A DNA stretch of 64,000 nucleotides from Cristatella mucedo (Eukaryota; Bryozoa; Phylactolaemata; Cristatellidae). Below, piece by piece: positions 18,930 to 43,657 of this stretch (the first letter of the stretch is position 1; each line of letters opens with the position of its first letter). Made by a program: the position numbers and the translations under genes. Location of the stretch: assembly GCA_009760855.2 (NCBI GenBank), contig WPIO01000019.1, positions 6,307,501 to 6,371,500 on the forward strand, read 5' to 3'. The notes beneath the pieces were generated by a model that ran no database searches, was not told where the DNA came from, and was given only the letters and a program-made list of their open reading frames with translations.

Positions 18930-19136
18930 TCAATAATCTTTAACTTTAGCATCCAGCTCACTCGTCGACGCGCAGCGTAGTTTTGGCAGAGAATCTCGTT
19001 TGTCGCTCACGCTAGGCCTCCCCGTCGCCGCTGGTTTCTCCGCGCCAGCGTTGATTAGCGCAGGTTCAGTGTCGCTACTGATGACTTCGTCCATTTCAGC
19101 TGTTTCAGCTTTACCATTAGATAGCGATATTTCCAT
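18930..19136 (-). CDS. Hypothetical 68-residue frame, acidic
   Basis: The minus strand reads MEISLSNGKAETAEMDEVIS and ends SELDAKVKDY. The composition (Ser, Glu, Asp, Ala, Lys) is protein-like and the region matches none of the repeat families I see in the window. There are no convincing splice signals linking it to another exon, and no recognised family. It could be a chance frame or an isolated exon of an unidentified gene. Confidence 0.15.
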   Translation of the reverse strand: MEISLSNGKAETAEMDEVISSDTEPALINAGAEKPAATGRPSVSDKRDSLPKLRCASTSELDAKVKDY

Positions 19137-19424
19137 TTATCTCGGTTTCATTTCATTTGAAGTGACATTAAGAATGAAGTCTGACACTTTTTTATAAAGA
19201 TTTCCCTCACAGCCAATTTCACTCTGCATTTGACCCGCACTGAGTTGTACGATCGGGAGGAGCAGTTCTGCCAGAGTTCTGCCAGTTTTGAAGGTTTTCT
19301 ATTATGTCTTAAAAGCTCGAGCCTCCTCTAAACCGCTCATTTTGCTGGAAAATGCAGGATTTCCTTCGTGCCTGTCGGAGATTATATCAAATCGTGTAGC
19401 TATTTCTTGAACGAATCTAAAATT

Positions 19425-19870
19425 GCTTACGGTAACTCACTCGCGAGAGACGTCGGGAAACCTCTGACTTGACATTTAAAAAGAAGTTGAAAGCACACTT
19501 TTTTATCACAAAACTTAGTAGGTCCGTGGGATTCGTCCTTTGAGTGCGTATGCTTGATAACACTGTGCAGGCTACCACTAACCATATTTAACATGTTGAC
19601 ACTATGCGCGTCACCCCTAACCATGTTGTGCTTGTTGAAATTGTGCACACTGCCTGGCCGGGGTCGTGAGCTTGAGCCCCGCGGCATATGTGAAACGCCT
19701 GAATAGTGATTAAGTTCTCTTAGGACGCTATAAAAATGAATTATATTATTTATTCATTTAACCGTTTGATCATACTTCCTTTACAACATCGGTAAAGTGC
19801 CTAGAAAGAGATTAGATTCTATGAGGTTTCTGTATAAATGCCTTATTAAAATTGATCCTTAACCCTCTTG
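19425..19870 (+). mobile_element. LINE-B 3' end interrupted by SINE-1
   Basis: From 19425 to about 19648 the sequence follows the LINE-B C-terminus and 3' end (ATTTAAAAAGAAGTTGAAAG, ACCACTAACCATATTTAACA). SINE-1 intervenes at about 19650-19752, and the LINE-B 3' end resumes at about 19753-19856 (GTGCCTAGAAAGAGATTAGA). Confidence 0.65.
19650..19752 (+). mobile_element. SINE-1, 5'-truncated copy
   Basis: It begins at the B-box (GGTCGTGAGCTTGAGCCCC) and continues GGCATATGTGAAACGCCTGA, with the shared tail AGTGATTAAGTTCTCTTAGG and ATGAATTATATTATT. It is about 85% like the copy at 6809-6960 by eye. Confidence 0.7.
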
Positions 19871-21235
19871 TTTTTTTTGGTAGTGTACGTGTTCCTTCAT
19901 GTCGATCGGGAAAATTGAGAATAGTATCCAGTTTGCCCGGACGATGATTAGATAATTAAAGATTAATCTCTAGACTACAATAATAAAAAATTAAATCAGT
20001 TTGCATTCAGATTCAAAACTTTATCGGGAGAAAAAGTATGTCCCTTGTGGTGTTAATTGAGTCGTACGGTGACGATGAAAATGCATGTGTTAGGAGGAAA
20101 TAAGTTAGCTATCAGGAGGCCACTAAATTGGAACTAGAGAACGATGATAAAGTAATTTTTGATAAGCACCTGATGCATAGCGCCCTAAGAGAGCCGAATC
20201 TCTACTCAAATGTTTTACAGCTAACGTCCGGAGAAGCAATAACAAATGATTAATGAAAAGAGAGGTGTCATGCTTAGAAAAGCACGCAAAGGAACCCTAT
20301 TACTTTATTAGACAGACATGCACAAGCAAGCACACGAGAAGACAAACACAGTCGCAGGTTAGCAGGGCCTGTAGTTAGTAGCACGTCATGTAGCATGCTC
20401 GCTAGTAAGCACACGGGAAAAAAGACAAGGCATCTAGGATGCTATAAAAACCACTTTGCTCTGGCCCTTAGTCGAGACGTGTCGCCAAATTATGTAACAC
20501 GAAAGATTACCAAACCGATTTAATTACTTACCGATCAGTAGACCGTAGCTACAGCTGCTTTTATTGTTAGTTTTTTTTTTCCTTAAATGCAATCCATGTT
20601 GAGAGTCGTAAGTTCGGTCCACTGAGAGATAATATCGACAGTGTTACAGGACTTCAGCGAAGGCTAAAACGCCGGTGCGAAAACTCCACGAAGTAATTGC
20701 ACAGCTGCACGAAGCGAATGCCAATAATCGCTTCCATTTTTTGCGTAATCTCTCCAAGACGTCATGTTGCCTTTAAATCAAGCTCGACACTGTACGTACG
20801 GCAGCAATTCAATGCAGAGCAGAGCTCTGAGCCGATTGCAACACAAGTCTGGGATACCTGCTTTTGCGACGAGCCGGTTCCACAGCAACCTCATTGGTTC
20901 AGTCGTAACCTCAATGAAGTTGGCGGACGTTCAGAGAATCATTCAGGGACTGGAATCATTCCACCAGATAATGACTATCTGCGAATACTATCCAAAAGCA
21001 CCTAGGCTACGTAGTGTTCACTCATTCTTTCAAGTTTGGCTAAGCACTGCTTTCCAATTCAGACAAGTTGAGTCGAGCTTTGCTCTTTACATTCCCTTCA
21101 GTTTAAGAGTGAATTTTCTCAATCTTAAATTATCTTTGTATAAGCTGTCAGTTCAAATTTCACGTGCACAATTCAGGCGACCGGACCGATGCGTGCCTTA
21201 TACCTGTCAAGATTGAAAGAAACTACTAAGGATTC
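19871..21235. other. No recognisable gene
   Basis: Mixed unique sequence with several unrelated reading frames on the plus strand (longest 20764-21216, 150 residues, no known motif). No SINE or LINE similarity was seen apart from the flanks. Possibly intergenic or old repeat sequence. Confidence 0.3.
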
Positions 21236-21345
21236 AGACGCTTCGCATATGCCTCGGGGCTCGAGCACACGACCTCAGCCAGACCGTGGTCCCCGGGGCG
21301 AGCACCTTGACCGCTGGACCAACCCAGCTCGGCGATGAGATTGGC
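21236..21345 (-). mobile_element. SINE-1 fragment, reverse orientation
   Basis: Read on the minus strand it contains the A-box-like GGTCCAGCGGTCAAGGTGC and a B-box region ending GCTCGAGCCCCGAGGCATAT. It lacks the 3' tail. Confidence 0.65.
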
Positions 21346-22175
21346 ACAAGATGATGCACAGAATGAAAGCACGGGGTCTCGAAGGATTGCAGATAAATAT
21401 TCGGTCTCCTAGATTGACGTCACTAGCCCAACTCGACCGTTATCACGGTAGGGCATTGTCGTACCGAGGTGGATACGTCATAAAAAAAACCTAGCGCAAG
21501 CCACATCGCGTGTGTACATGCCACCTTTCAAGCAGCTGATCCGGGGAGCCGACTCCAACGACACGACACGGTGGATGCGGCGAACATTTTAATCGCTCAG
21601 CGGAGGGCGTAGGGCAGCGACATCGATGCCGCAGCCGGAGCCGCAGCCGGCGATTTTGACGCGGCCGCGGCGGCGGGTCCGGCATCGGCTGCGAACATTC
21701 ATAGTGAAAGCGCCGCTCTGCACTACGGGCACATAGCGACGAGCAACTGTGCAGACTATTCCGAAGCGACTTGCCATTGGATGAGCAAGTTACGACGCCC
21801 CTCCTCTGCCAAGTCGGCCAATTTTCAGCTGAGGAAACTTTCCAAAATTAGCTAACAGCTGCCACCTACGACAGGAATCGCCGTTCGACTTCGCCAGCTC
21901 GTCAGGCTCCAACACAGGGGACCGGCGATGGATTTTCCAGACGCCTTCTTCTAAGCTGTAGCGCTGTAGCTGCCTTGACTTCATCTTCCTTGTGAACAGC
22001 TGCAGTCCGTCACCGGCGAGCTGGACTTCGAAGCTTCCCCAGAACCTTCTGCTTTTCGTACGCTCATATGTCGTCAGCACTGTTTACTTGGCTGAAGACT
22101 GGCGAGCGCGTTTTAAACCGCAGCGCTATCCTAATACATACCTAAAATCCATCTCAAACTGGAACAAGATTAGTG
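21346..22175. other. GC-rich block without a recognised gene
   Basis: Strongly GC-rich at about 21590-21690 (CCGCAGCCGGAGCCGCAGCC), with CpG throughout. A minus-strand frame at 21790-22080 contains SRRFWGSFEVQLAGDGLQLF, superficially like a thioredoxin-fold selenoprotein tail, but no supporting exons are visible. It could be a CpG island. Confidence 0.3.
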
Positions 22176-22575
22176 CACACAGCAAAGTCTGCTGGCTCCA
22201 ACACCAAAACTTTTATTTCAAGCTACGCCGGCCAAGCCCAGTCTACACACACTAGGCAGCTGCCGGCGTCGAGGGATCTCGCCCTCTCCTCCTCTCGTTG
22301 TACTCCTTCTGAAGCCCTTATACTTCATGCATGCGTTGTTTTTCGAACTGTCGGGCCTTTGTTCGTTGCGAACCCGCCCGACAGCTGGCGGCAGTTTGTG
22401 GTAGATTGGATGTCCCCACAGATGCCGCCAATGCATGGATTTGGGCAGGGCTGCCGAGTCATCGTCTGCCCATCCACCGGTCGTGAGCTTGCGGCTGCGT
22501 AGGCAGCTCTGACAGACAGCCATCGAGAGGTCTCCGACCAGTGCTCGCAGGCTGCGAGCGTCGTGTTCCTTCACA
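22176..22575 (-). mobile_element. LTR fragment, same family as 41091-41538
   Basis: Read on the minus strand from 22575 it begins TGTGAAGGAACACGACGCTC and follows the solo LTR at 41091 through CCAAATCCATGCATTGGCGG and the polyadenylation signal (TTTATT on the plus strand at about 22215). It diverges about 10 bases after GGAGCCAGCAGACTT, so the U5 end is missing or different. No target duplication was found. Confidence 0.65.
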
Positions 22576-23639
22576 AGCACATGGAGGAGCAGACCTCCCT
22601 GTAACATTGCACGAGCAATAGCGATATCGTCTAATCTGCTGAGTGCTGGCATTGCGTCAGCAGTCCAGTCTTGTCAACCTTTATTTCAGTTGGACAGTCT
22701 GTGGTGTATGATAAACAGCTACCGGTGTCCAACGTCTCCAAGAAAGCATACTCCGTCTGGCCAAGACTTCCGCAACGCAGCGAACAGCAAAGTTACCGCA
22801 AATAGGAACGGAAACAGAGGCATTCACTATTACGACGCGCCGATTCAGCAACCGCAGCATGGTTATAAACTCTCGCAGAATGGTCGACATTCACATACTC
22901 AAAGGTGATGACATCGCATTCACCACAGTGTTACAAACATTGTGTGGCGCCTTCCACGTCCTCTTAGAACTAGGCCGCAAACACAGTGCTCGTAATGTTG
23001 CTGGTCTCAGCCGACGCGCGCCGATTACTGGCGACGATTGAGCCCCTGTAGCACGGTTAGCGATGACGCGCGCTCATTCCTTAACGTATCAAGTCCGTAT
23101 CCATAATGTGGACAAGTCTATTTAACAGCAGCCGGCGGTTAAAAGCCCTCACTAGCGGCGACGGCGTACACAAACGGCTCTGTGGCCAAGAGCTCAAATC
23201 GGCCACAATGTCAATGCCGAGTCTAGAATCCCAAACTGCCAGCCTATCTCAGGGCGCCGGCTTTTCAAGTGACCTCGGCCATAAACTATCGTATAATTGC
23301 AGCGTCGCGAAGAATGATTATCGCCATAATCCGGCCGGTTTAACTGGCGCCATCGCTTCGACAGGTTGCAAAGTTACCGGTCGCATAATAAGTCACGCAG
23401 ACATCGTGACACGCAAGAGAAGGAGCCTTCCTAAGTCGGAAAGCGAGCGAAAGGTAGTCGCCATGAAAACAGCGAAGAACTTGCGACATACGCAGGTAGT
23501 CATCCTCTCAATCATCGTAAAGTAGTGCCACGTGACATATATAGAATAGTCGTCACCAAACAGTGAGCATTGCCAAAGCGCGGTTCCTCGTCTGGCACTG
23601 CAGCTAGTGTTTGCTACAGTGGTAGGACAAGTATTGTCG
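22576..23639. other. No recognisable gene
   Basis: Unique-looking sequence of mixed composition. The plus-strand frame 23106-23525 (139 residues) shows no known motif and no splice partners. Confidence 0.3.
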
Positions 23640-24415
23640 CCGCCCAGTAGACATAGCATAACGAGGATGAGTCGTCGTTGCGGAAACGCAGAGCTCGCGA
23701 GATAGATAGACACGCGGGGCTCCTCGGGTCAGCGTAAAGCAACAAGCAACGAAGATCAGGAGAGCAGTGAATGAAATGAGCAGCACGGACGAAGCAGTTC
23801 AGGAGGGCTGGAAAGGATTGCCACAGTGCGTCGCAGGAGAGTGCATTTCGTTGCGTAGTAATCGCGGAAGTGAGTTCTAGGATCTGCAGAGCAAAAGCAT
23901 CAGTTGGCAACGGTCTGTAAGCGCAGGATCGGATCGTCTAATTTATTGTCCATAGAGAACCTAAGGACCCGAGGAGGCTGAAACTGTTGCAGCAGTTCAG
24001 CTAGGTATAAAAGAGCCAAGCCCTGGCGGGCCTTGCGCGTCGCTGTAAAGAATTCTTCTCTACATCCGCCGCCGATCGACCGAAAGACAGAGCAGCTCTT
24101 TCGGCAAAGGAGACACGTGGCTGAAGCCACGTGTGATTTGTTGACTAGCCTAGCAGCTATTTTTAATCCCAGCTGACGCAGATGCTTAACGGCTTTTTTC
24201 GGTAGCCAGCCAAAACGGAATTACGGTAGTCAGCCTAGACACAAACTGGGAGCTAGTTAACGTTTTGCAAGGCGCCGTAGTAGACAGCTCCTAATCTTAA
24301 CTATGAATTGGAAGTGGTGGCTAGCTGCCGATGCAGTCTTTCTAATGAAACTTTCTAAACCTAAGCAGTTATCAAAGAGGACACCTAAATTCGGAGCACG
24401 TGGTGAGGTCACACT
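23640..24415 (-). mobile_element. LINE-A fragment, reverse orientation
   Basis: The minus strand gives the C-terminal reverse transcriptase region (ATRKARQGLALLYLAELLQQ, RFSMDNKLDDPILRL) matching LINE-A at 7970-8110, and continues upstream to the segment matching 7600-7640 near 24400. Stops and frameshifts are frequent. Confidence 0.7.
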
Positions 24416-24489
24416 TTGATCGGGGCGAACGTCTTAACCACTTTTGATCGGTGCGAGCACCTTAACCGCTGGGTCAAAACAGCGCGGCA
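24416..24489 (-). mobile_element. SINE-1 remnant, reverse orientation
   Basis: GAGCACCTTAACCGCTGGGTC at about 24453 is the reverse complement of the SINE-1 A-box region. A near repeat at about 24424 (GGGGCGAACGTCTTAACCAC) suggests two nested or duplicated fragments. Confidence 0.4.
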
Positions 24490-24898
24490 ATCACCTCGTA
24501 CAAGCCTCAAATCCATTGGAGACCATGCATTTAGTTTGAATGCTCCCAAAGCCTGAAAATCACTCCAGACTTTCGCTACGACATGTCCTGACTTGACCGC
24601 ATTAAAAAATAAAATTAAAACGCACCTATTTATCACAGCATGTAGTGGGTTCCTGCGATTCGTCTTAAATGTTCTTAGGCTTGCTGACGCTGTGCATGCT
24701 ACCACTAACCATACTTGCATGCTGACCCTGTGCACGTCACTCCTAACCATGTTATTGTTGTTGTTTATTGAGAATGCTATCACTAACCGTTCAATCGCAC
24801 TTTCTTTGCAACAATTGTAAAGCGTCCAGAAAGAGATTGAGTTATCTAAGGGCGTGTTATCAAATGCATTATTATTATTATTATTATTATTATTATAG
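24490..24898 (+). mobile_element. LINE-B 3' fragment
   Basis: It follows the LINE-B C-terminus (CTCCCAAAGCCTGAAAATCA) and 3' end (GACGCTGTGCATGCTACCAC; GAAAGAGATTGAGTTATCTA), closing with an ATT repeat at 24868-24895. Confidence 0.75.
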
Positions 24899-25266
24899 GC
24901 ACATAAGATACTTAACTGTTTATAGTTATATAAGACAATCCGATTGAGTTTGACTCCAGTATAATATGCTAGTGTGATTAGGTACGAAAAATACATCTTA
25001 AGTAAAGGTAGAATGTGACTTATGTTTCATTTAAAACCAACTTTTTGGCTGTAGATGTAATTGCAATTATTCTGAAAAAAATTAATTTCAAATTTAGCTC
25101 TGTCCGGAGCACGAAAGTCAAGATTGTGGGGGAAAATTACCATTTACCATACTCTTGACTGATAAAAAATTCTAATCAACACTTAGTACCCAGGTACGAA
25201 TTGAAATAAAAACTTTTAATTTCTCTGACGATTATCGGGGTGATTGTGGACAGGACTTAGTCCACT

Positions 25267-25315
<49 letters not shown>

Positions 25316-25844
25316 ACTCTTGGACCAAATGATTAGTGGAGTATCCGGAGGATTGCCGTCCGGCACGCTCCTTCGTCCCTATAAAGACTAACCAACACGT
25401 TTCACCTCGCTACCTGACCCCGAATCATCGATTGCGGGCGCGATCGACGATTCGGCGCCGAGGCTGCAGGGGCTGCCTCACGAAAATAGGCCGTTGCTCG
25501 ACTCCCTCGCAGCGCTCGAGACTGAAGTGTCCGGCCTCAGCCGAGACTAGTCGGACATTCTGCCCGGGCCAAAAATAGGCCCACGAATAGCGGTAGCATT
25601 CAATAGCTTCAGTGTTGGCCGTTTATCGCAAGTACTATTAATTCCACGGCTTCCGGGGCGGATCGGGGGCATGCTGTCAAAGGCTCTGAACACTGCGTGC
25701 GTGCCGCGTGCGACTACGAGCTCCGCAATGTCGCACTTCGACGACCACCTGTAGGCGCGCACAGTTCCTTCACATGACTCAAGACTCTGGGCACACCTCA
25801 CTAGGGCAACGAATAAATGAGTTTATTTGTATAGTATTGAGTTT
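24899..25844. other. Intergenic sequence with a CT repeat
   Basis: Contains a perfect CT microsatellite at 25270-25314. GC-rich sequence at 25360-25780 holds short frames without motifs. No gene recognised. Confidence 0.35.
25270..25314. repeat. (CT)n microsatellite
   Basis: An uninterrupted run of CT dinucleotides of about 45 bases. Confidence 0.95.
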
Positions 25845-26062
25845 CAATAATAATAATAATAATAACAATAATTCACTTGATAAAGCGCCCTCAGAGAACT
25901 TAATCTCTCTCTAGGCGCTTTACATTTGCTGTAAAGTGAAATGCAATTGAATGGTAAGTAAAATCATGTTTGAAAAACAAACGAAATGAATAATATGGTT
26001 AGGGGTGACATGCACAGGGTCAGCATGCAAATGTGGTTAGTGGCAGCATGCAAACACTAGTT
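25845..26062 (-). mobile_element. LINE-B 3' end, reverse orientation
   Basis: An AAT-repeat tail at 25847-25870 is followed by GCGCCCTCAGAGAACTTAAT and CATGCACAGGGTCAGCATGC, the reverse of the LINE-B 3' end. It is almost identical to 47545-47735. Confidence 0.8.
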
Positions 26063-26806
26063 TCGCAGGTGCAACCGTAAGGCGGACTGCTAGATCGGCG
26101 TCGGAGCCTTTAGCAGGCCGATATTCCACTGATTAGGGTGCATGAGAACCAAAACATGCATTAAGTTCGTTGTACTAAGTACAGCCGACTCACCAACAGC
26201 GTCACGGTAGGCTAAAAAATGTACTTGAAATATGACAAGAATCGAAAGCCGATAACATACCGAGCTAGCAAAGAATTAAACGCTCGTCTAAAAAAATACA
26301 TCCAGTGTGTTTAGCATGCTATTCCCTTCACCGCTACAGTGTTTACACTTGTCAACAAACAAAGAGAGTCGAGACTGCCTTTTACACCGACAGACCTGGT
26401 CGTGAGGAGAGAGCCAGCGATCCCCTGGGCGGGCAGGAGGCATTTATCAAGCTCGTCCGAATAGTGGCACAGTGAATAATGCTGGTTTGTGAAATGGTAG
26501 TTTTTCGAGACTGATCGGTGTAAATGAGACAGTACTGCACTTTTCAGCGTAGCTCGTACCCAGCACAATCTACCGCCGACCGTACTTCGACGCGTTGTGT
26601 AAAATTTGGGGGCTCGCTCAAATGTCTGCTTAATAAAAAGAAAAAAATGTCTATTTAAATTTCAGTCCAAATGGAGCGAAGCACGGAGTCTCGATTCTAC
26701 ATCTCTGTACGTGGCGCGCAGCGAACTCACGCCGGAACAGACGGCGGAACCGGACGCGTGGAAATTCATCGTCCTTCACCCCACTTCCGCATGGACATCT
26801 GCCGAG
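26063..26806. other. Region upstream of CCDC25
   Basis: No repeat or upstream gene recognised. The last 100 bases before the CCDC25 ATG are GC-rich (GCCGGAACAGACGGCGGAAC at about 26731) and probably include the promoter and 5' untranslated region. I cannot place the transcription start. Confidence 0.35.
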
Positions 26807-39414
<12,608 letters not shown>

Positions 39415-40939
39415 ATTAGTTCAATCAATAAAATAAAGCTATATATATATATATATCCTGTAGCCTCAAGACAAATATTTTAAATCTGATTGGCATGTGT
39501 TTGAGACTTGGAAGTGTCTCTTTCTTGGAACTATTTCTATGCCTCTCGGTGTAATAAGAACAAATGTACCCGATTTCTTTTTCCTTTTATTGATGCTGTC
39601 AGCGTGCAGTATTTGTGTATGATTTTTAGCTAGCCCTAGTTTTGTATGCCTCTCTTTATCTATATCATGATGACGAGTACATTGTCAGTGATGGCTGTAC
39701 CAAGTTTGCTTAGGGTTATTGCAGCAAATTTGCACTTCATCCGTGCGTTGCAGGCATACGTGCATTCCTTTGTCACACACGGCATGTCCAACTACTATGC
39801 CTCCTAACAAATCGTTCAAAGATTTGACTCGGGTAACAGGTCATGACGTCCTCGCATGAAAATTCGCTTAAGTATTTAGCACCCAGTGCTTTTAGTCGAC
39901 TGCCTGCAACTAACCCTAGAGCACTGGCTTCTAACTAACTGTCCTGTAGAGGAATGCAAATTCTTCACTCGAACTTACACATACGTCCTAGATCAGGTCT
40001 ATTTCCGGTGAATAAATCCTATCACTTACCTCACCTATCAAGGTGACTGATATAAGTCGCACTAGATGGGGCTATTTGACGGTCGAACGGGAAGTCGCTC
40101 TCAACTGGTGTGAGCCCAATTGAGATGTACCAGTGTCACTCTCTGATACTTTGATTTGTTACGACTCGCGTCCTCTAGCTGATATTCGGGCTCTGTATGT
40201 AACGGGGATTGGTGCACAGTAGAAGCAGAGGATGAGAGGCAGCCTGGCATGGCATGGCTTGGCGGTGCTGTGTGTACAGCAGATTATAGAGAAGGTGAGA
40301 GGCACTTGGCATCCAGCAGCGCAGCATCTGCTAGAGCAGGTGCGTGAGTACCCAGCCGTGAGAGCTTGGTAAGGAGACGTAGCCGAGCAAGTACCTAAAT
40401 GAGCAGATGGTACAGCTGAATGACCAGAGCTTCTCGGTGCTTGCATGGCTGCAATAGTTCGAGCTGAGACGAACTAAAAGATCCAAAATAGAAGTACTTT
40501 AGGTGATGTAGTAACGACAAAGAGTACAGACTGACTGATGCTGAAGCAGGTGGCTGAATGAGGAATACATTTCGGAAACAGCATATTTTAGCAGTTAAAA
40601 TTGTGCTTTTTAGTCCATAGAAGTAGCCAGAAGTGTGTTGAGGTAACCTTAACTTTTACTTTTGTAGCCGATCGTGGGGAAGGTGAAGTGGAGTAAGAGA
40701 CTGCTAGCCAAAATAACTTCAATCTGTTTTATCTTGCATACACGATATCCTTAAAGTTAACAAGTGATAAAAATATCGACGTGCATGCCCATCTGCAAGT
40801 ACAGCCCTTTGTGCTTAGTGAGCTGAGACTTCATCTTTCATTGAGCATCTTGTCCGATGGTTGTGCTGACCGTTGGATTTTACTATGGTGGCTGGCCTTT
40901 CCGTTTGTCATGTCCGAAGCAGGAGCCAACTAATCGTGA
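39415..40939. other. CCDC25 3' flank and intergenic sequence
   Basis: Two overlapping AATAAA signals at 39427-39437 follow the CCDC25 stop, then a short TA run (39439-39456). The rest shows no gene or repeat I recognise. Confidence 0.45.
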
Positions 40940-42020
40940 GCACTTAATAACAATAATAATGTATTTGATATAGCACCCTCAGAGAAATCAATCTCTTTCT
41001 GTGTACTTTACATTTGCTGCAAAGGAAGCACGATCGAATGGTTAGTGGTAGCATGCTCAATAAACAACAGGAATAACAAGGTTAGGGGTGTGTGAGTGAA
41101 CACGACTCTTGCAGCCTGCGAGCACTGGGGGGGGGGGAGACCTCGCGATGGCTCCCTCAGACTGCCTATGCCGTCGCAAGCTCACGACCGGTGGAAGGAC
41201 AGACGATGACTCGGCAGCCCTGCCCAAATCCATGCATTGGCGGCATCTGTGGGTACATCAATCTACCACAAACTGCCGCCAGCTGTCGGGCGGGTTCGGA
41301 ACGAACAAAGGCCCGACAGTGCGAAAAACAACGCATGCATGGAATGTAAGGGCTGCCGGAGGAGTACAACAGGAGGAGGGGAGGGTGAGATCCCTCGACG
41401 CCGGCAGCCGCCTAGTGTGTGTGTAGACTGGGCTTGGCCGGCGTAGCTTGAAATAAAGGTTTTGGTGTTGGAGCCAGCAGACTTGTTGCTCGGTCGCGCT
41501 ACCCAGCCCGATGACAGGTCGTGCGGAGGGCTGTCACAGGGTGACATGCACAGTGTCAGCACCTATAAGCATATAAAGGACGAATCACAGTAGCCCACTA
41601 AATGCTATCATAAGTAGATGCGTTTCAGTTTCTTTTTAAATGTGGACAGTCAGGAGATCTCGTGACGCAAGTCGGGAGTGAGTTCCAGGCTTTGGGAGCA
41701 TTCGAACTAAAAGCATTATCTCCCAAGGATGTGAGGTTCGTACGAGGTGTAGCTAAGCTACTAGATTCAGAAAAGCAAGTGGTACGATGCTTAGCCTGGT
41801 AAGGGAGTAGATCTGATGGGTAAGCTGGAGCCAAAGAATGAAGATACCTAAAAGTGAGTGACAAAACCTTGAAGTCGATGTGTTGCTTGACTGGGAGCCC
41901 GTGGAGGTCAGCAAGAAGTGGTGAGATGTGGCAGCTGTGATGCTGACGACAGGCGAGCCTAGCTGTAGAGTTTTGCACTAGCTGTAAGCACCTGAGTGCA
42001 CAGGCCGGTAGACCACAGCA
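40940..42020 (-). mobile_element. LINE-B fragment, reverse orientation, interrupted by a solo LTR
   Basis: The 3' end (GCACCCTCAGAGAAATCAAT at about 40973) runs to 41090, the LTR interrupts, and the element resumes at 41539 with GGGTGACATGCACAGTGTCA. The minus strand then reads the C-terminal reverse transcriptase region (NSTARLACRQHHSCHISPLL) to about 42020. Confidence 0.8.
41091..41538 (+). mobile_element. Solo LTR (448 bp) with target-site duplication
   Basis: The element begins TGTGA and ends TCACA, the TG...CA ends of an LTR, here as 5-bp perfect inverted repeats. The 5-bp host sequence GGGTG occurs directly on both sides (41086-41090 and 41539-41543), and removing the LTR restores continuous LINE-B sequence. 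AATAAA at about 41452 marks the polyadenylation site in plus orientation. No internal retrovirus-like genes are present. Confidence 0.85.
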
Positions 42021-42119
42021 AGCAGTGAGTTACACTTACTATCAGCTTTGTCAGTGCTGGATAGTGCTATTTTAGTCCGTTTGAGACCGGTCGATATACC
42101 GTCAAACGGAGGTACCGAC

Positions 42120-42242
42120 GTTATGCGTACCGAAAGCCGCTTAGGCTGTGAGTGCGCTATACAAAACTCTCCTGCGTAACACCCACATGATCTTTATGAC
42201 TTTGTGAAGTTACTGACGGAGATACATTACATTACATTACTC
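42120..42242 (+). mobile_element. LINE-A 3' end
   Basis: GCGTACCGAAAGCCGCTTAG through TACATTACATTAC is nearly identical to 8330-8450. Confidence 0.8.
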
Positions 42243-42925
42243 TTCGATGCTTCGCACACTTTACCACCGGTGACCAGCGTTAGTGAGGGCTAGTCGGACA
42301 TTATTATGTCTTGGATAAACAAGACAGTGCAAATCAAGAGGCTATGCTTTGCACGTGGATCCATGAGTGGTGGAGTTGCTGAGCTCGGTACAAGTTGTTG
42401 AACTCGGTACATTTATTGGAACAGGCGGCATAGCTCCGGCTATCCTGGTTGCCTCGAGTCCTCCTGAACAGGACCATCCTTAAATCCCTGTCATGGAATT
42501 ATGACGTTCGAGCCCTGCTGCTTGTCTAGAGTCCTGGCAAACGAGAAATCGCTGGCCCGATAACCGCCGACGTAGCAGGAAACTGCCCCCCCCCCCGAGA
42601 CAAAGGCAGGCAAAAGCAAGCAGCCGTAGCCGACGGCGTGGGAAAGCGGTCTCGGTTTGGCACTACTGTGACAAGCTTCATTGCTGCCCGAAACAGCCAG
42701 CCTCGTCGTATTTCACTGCTTGCGACCGCCAAAAGGAAAATATGATAGAGTAAAAGCGATTAGTGCCGTTTGGAGGAATAACGATCCGGCTCGCCGGGAG
42801 GCCCGTTGCTGTTCGAAACAAAGTTGCTGCATTACGAAGTGGTATACAAGATACATTCAGAGATGCTAGACACGATCGAAACTCTACTCAAGCAGCTTTC
42901 CACTTTTGCTTATTGAAACAAAAAA
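42243..42925. other. Intergenic sequence, no gene recognised
   Basis: Includes a C14 run at about 42583-42596. Short frames on both strands have no motifs. Confidence 0.3.
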
Positions 42926-43400
42926 TATGCTATCGCTCCGCAACAATAATAAGGACGATAGTAATAATTAGTTGTATACAGCGCCCTAAGGGAACTAAAT
43001 GTCTATCCAGGTTCACTGCAACAGAAACAATAACCAAGAGGCAATGCAAAAAAGATGTAATGTATCTCCGTCTGTAACTCCACAAATTCGTATTGACCAT
43101 GTGGGTGTTACGCAGGAGAGTTTTGTATAGCGCACTCACAGCCTAAGTGGCTTTCGGTACGCATTCGGTAGCCAACAGACTTCGTCTCACGCAACAAAGA
43201 AAAAGTGGGAAGCATAGCAGAGTCAGGAGAGCAGTTGAGGTAGTGAGCAGCATAGAAGTAGTAGCTCAGGACCGCTGAAAAGGATGAGCCATAGTCGGCA
43301 GTAGGAGAGTAGTTGTCGTTGCGTAAGAAGAAACCTTGCTTAGACGAACAAACGTGCAAAGGCACGCGGGAAGACGCTCACTGCTGCTGGTTAGTATGAC
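42926..43400 (-). mobile_element. LINE-A and LINE-B 3' ends, reverse orientation
   Basis: At 42945-43010 a short LINE-B-like end (GCGCCCTAAGGGAACTAAAT) is followed by LINE-A from 43050 (GATGTAATGTATCTCCGTCT, the reversed tail) to about 43370. Confidence 0.65.
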
Positions 43401-43535
43401 CCCACGTGAGTAAAAATGAACTAAATTATGCGCAGGTAAGTACGCAAAGCCCGCAGGAGTAAAATGGACAAGTTCACTGGGGGCGCATGGAAAGCTGGCT
43501 AAGTCGAGGGGTTACTACTTCTCACTGAACATATT

Positions 43536-43596
<61 letters not shown>

Positions 43597-43600
43597 TCTC

Positions 43601-43657
<57 letters not shown>

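Noticed and set aside
21790-22080. Selenoprotein H-like tail (SRRFWGSFEVQLAGDG)
   Set aside because: Only one short segment fits, there is no Cys-x-x-Sec exon nearby and no splice partner.
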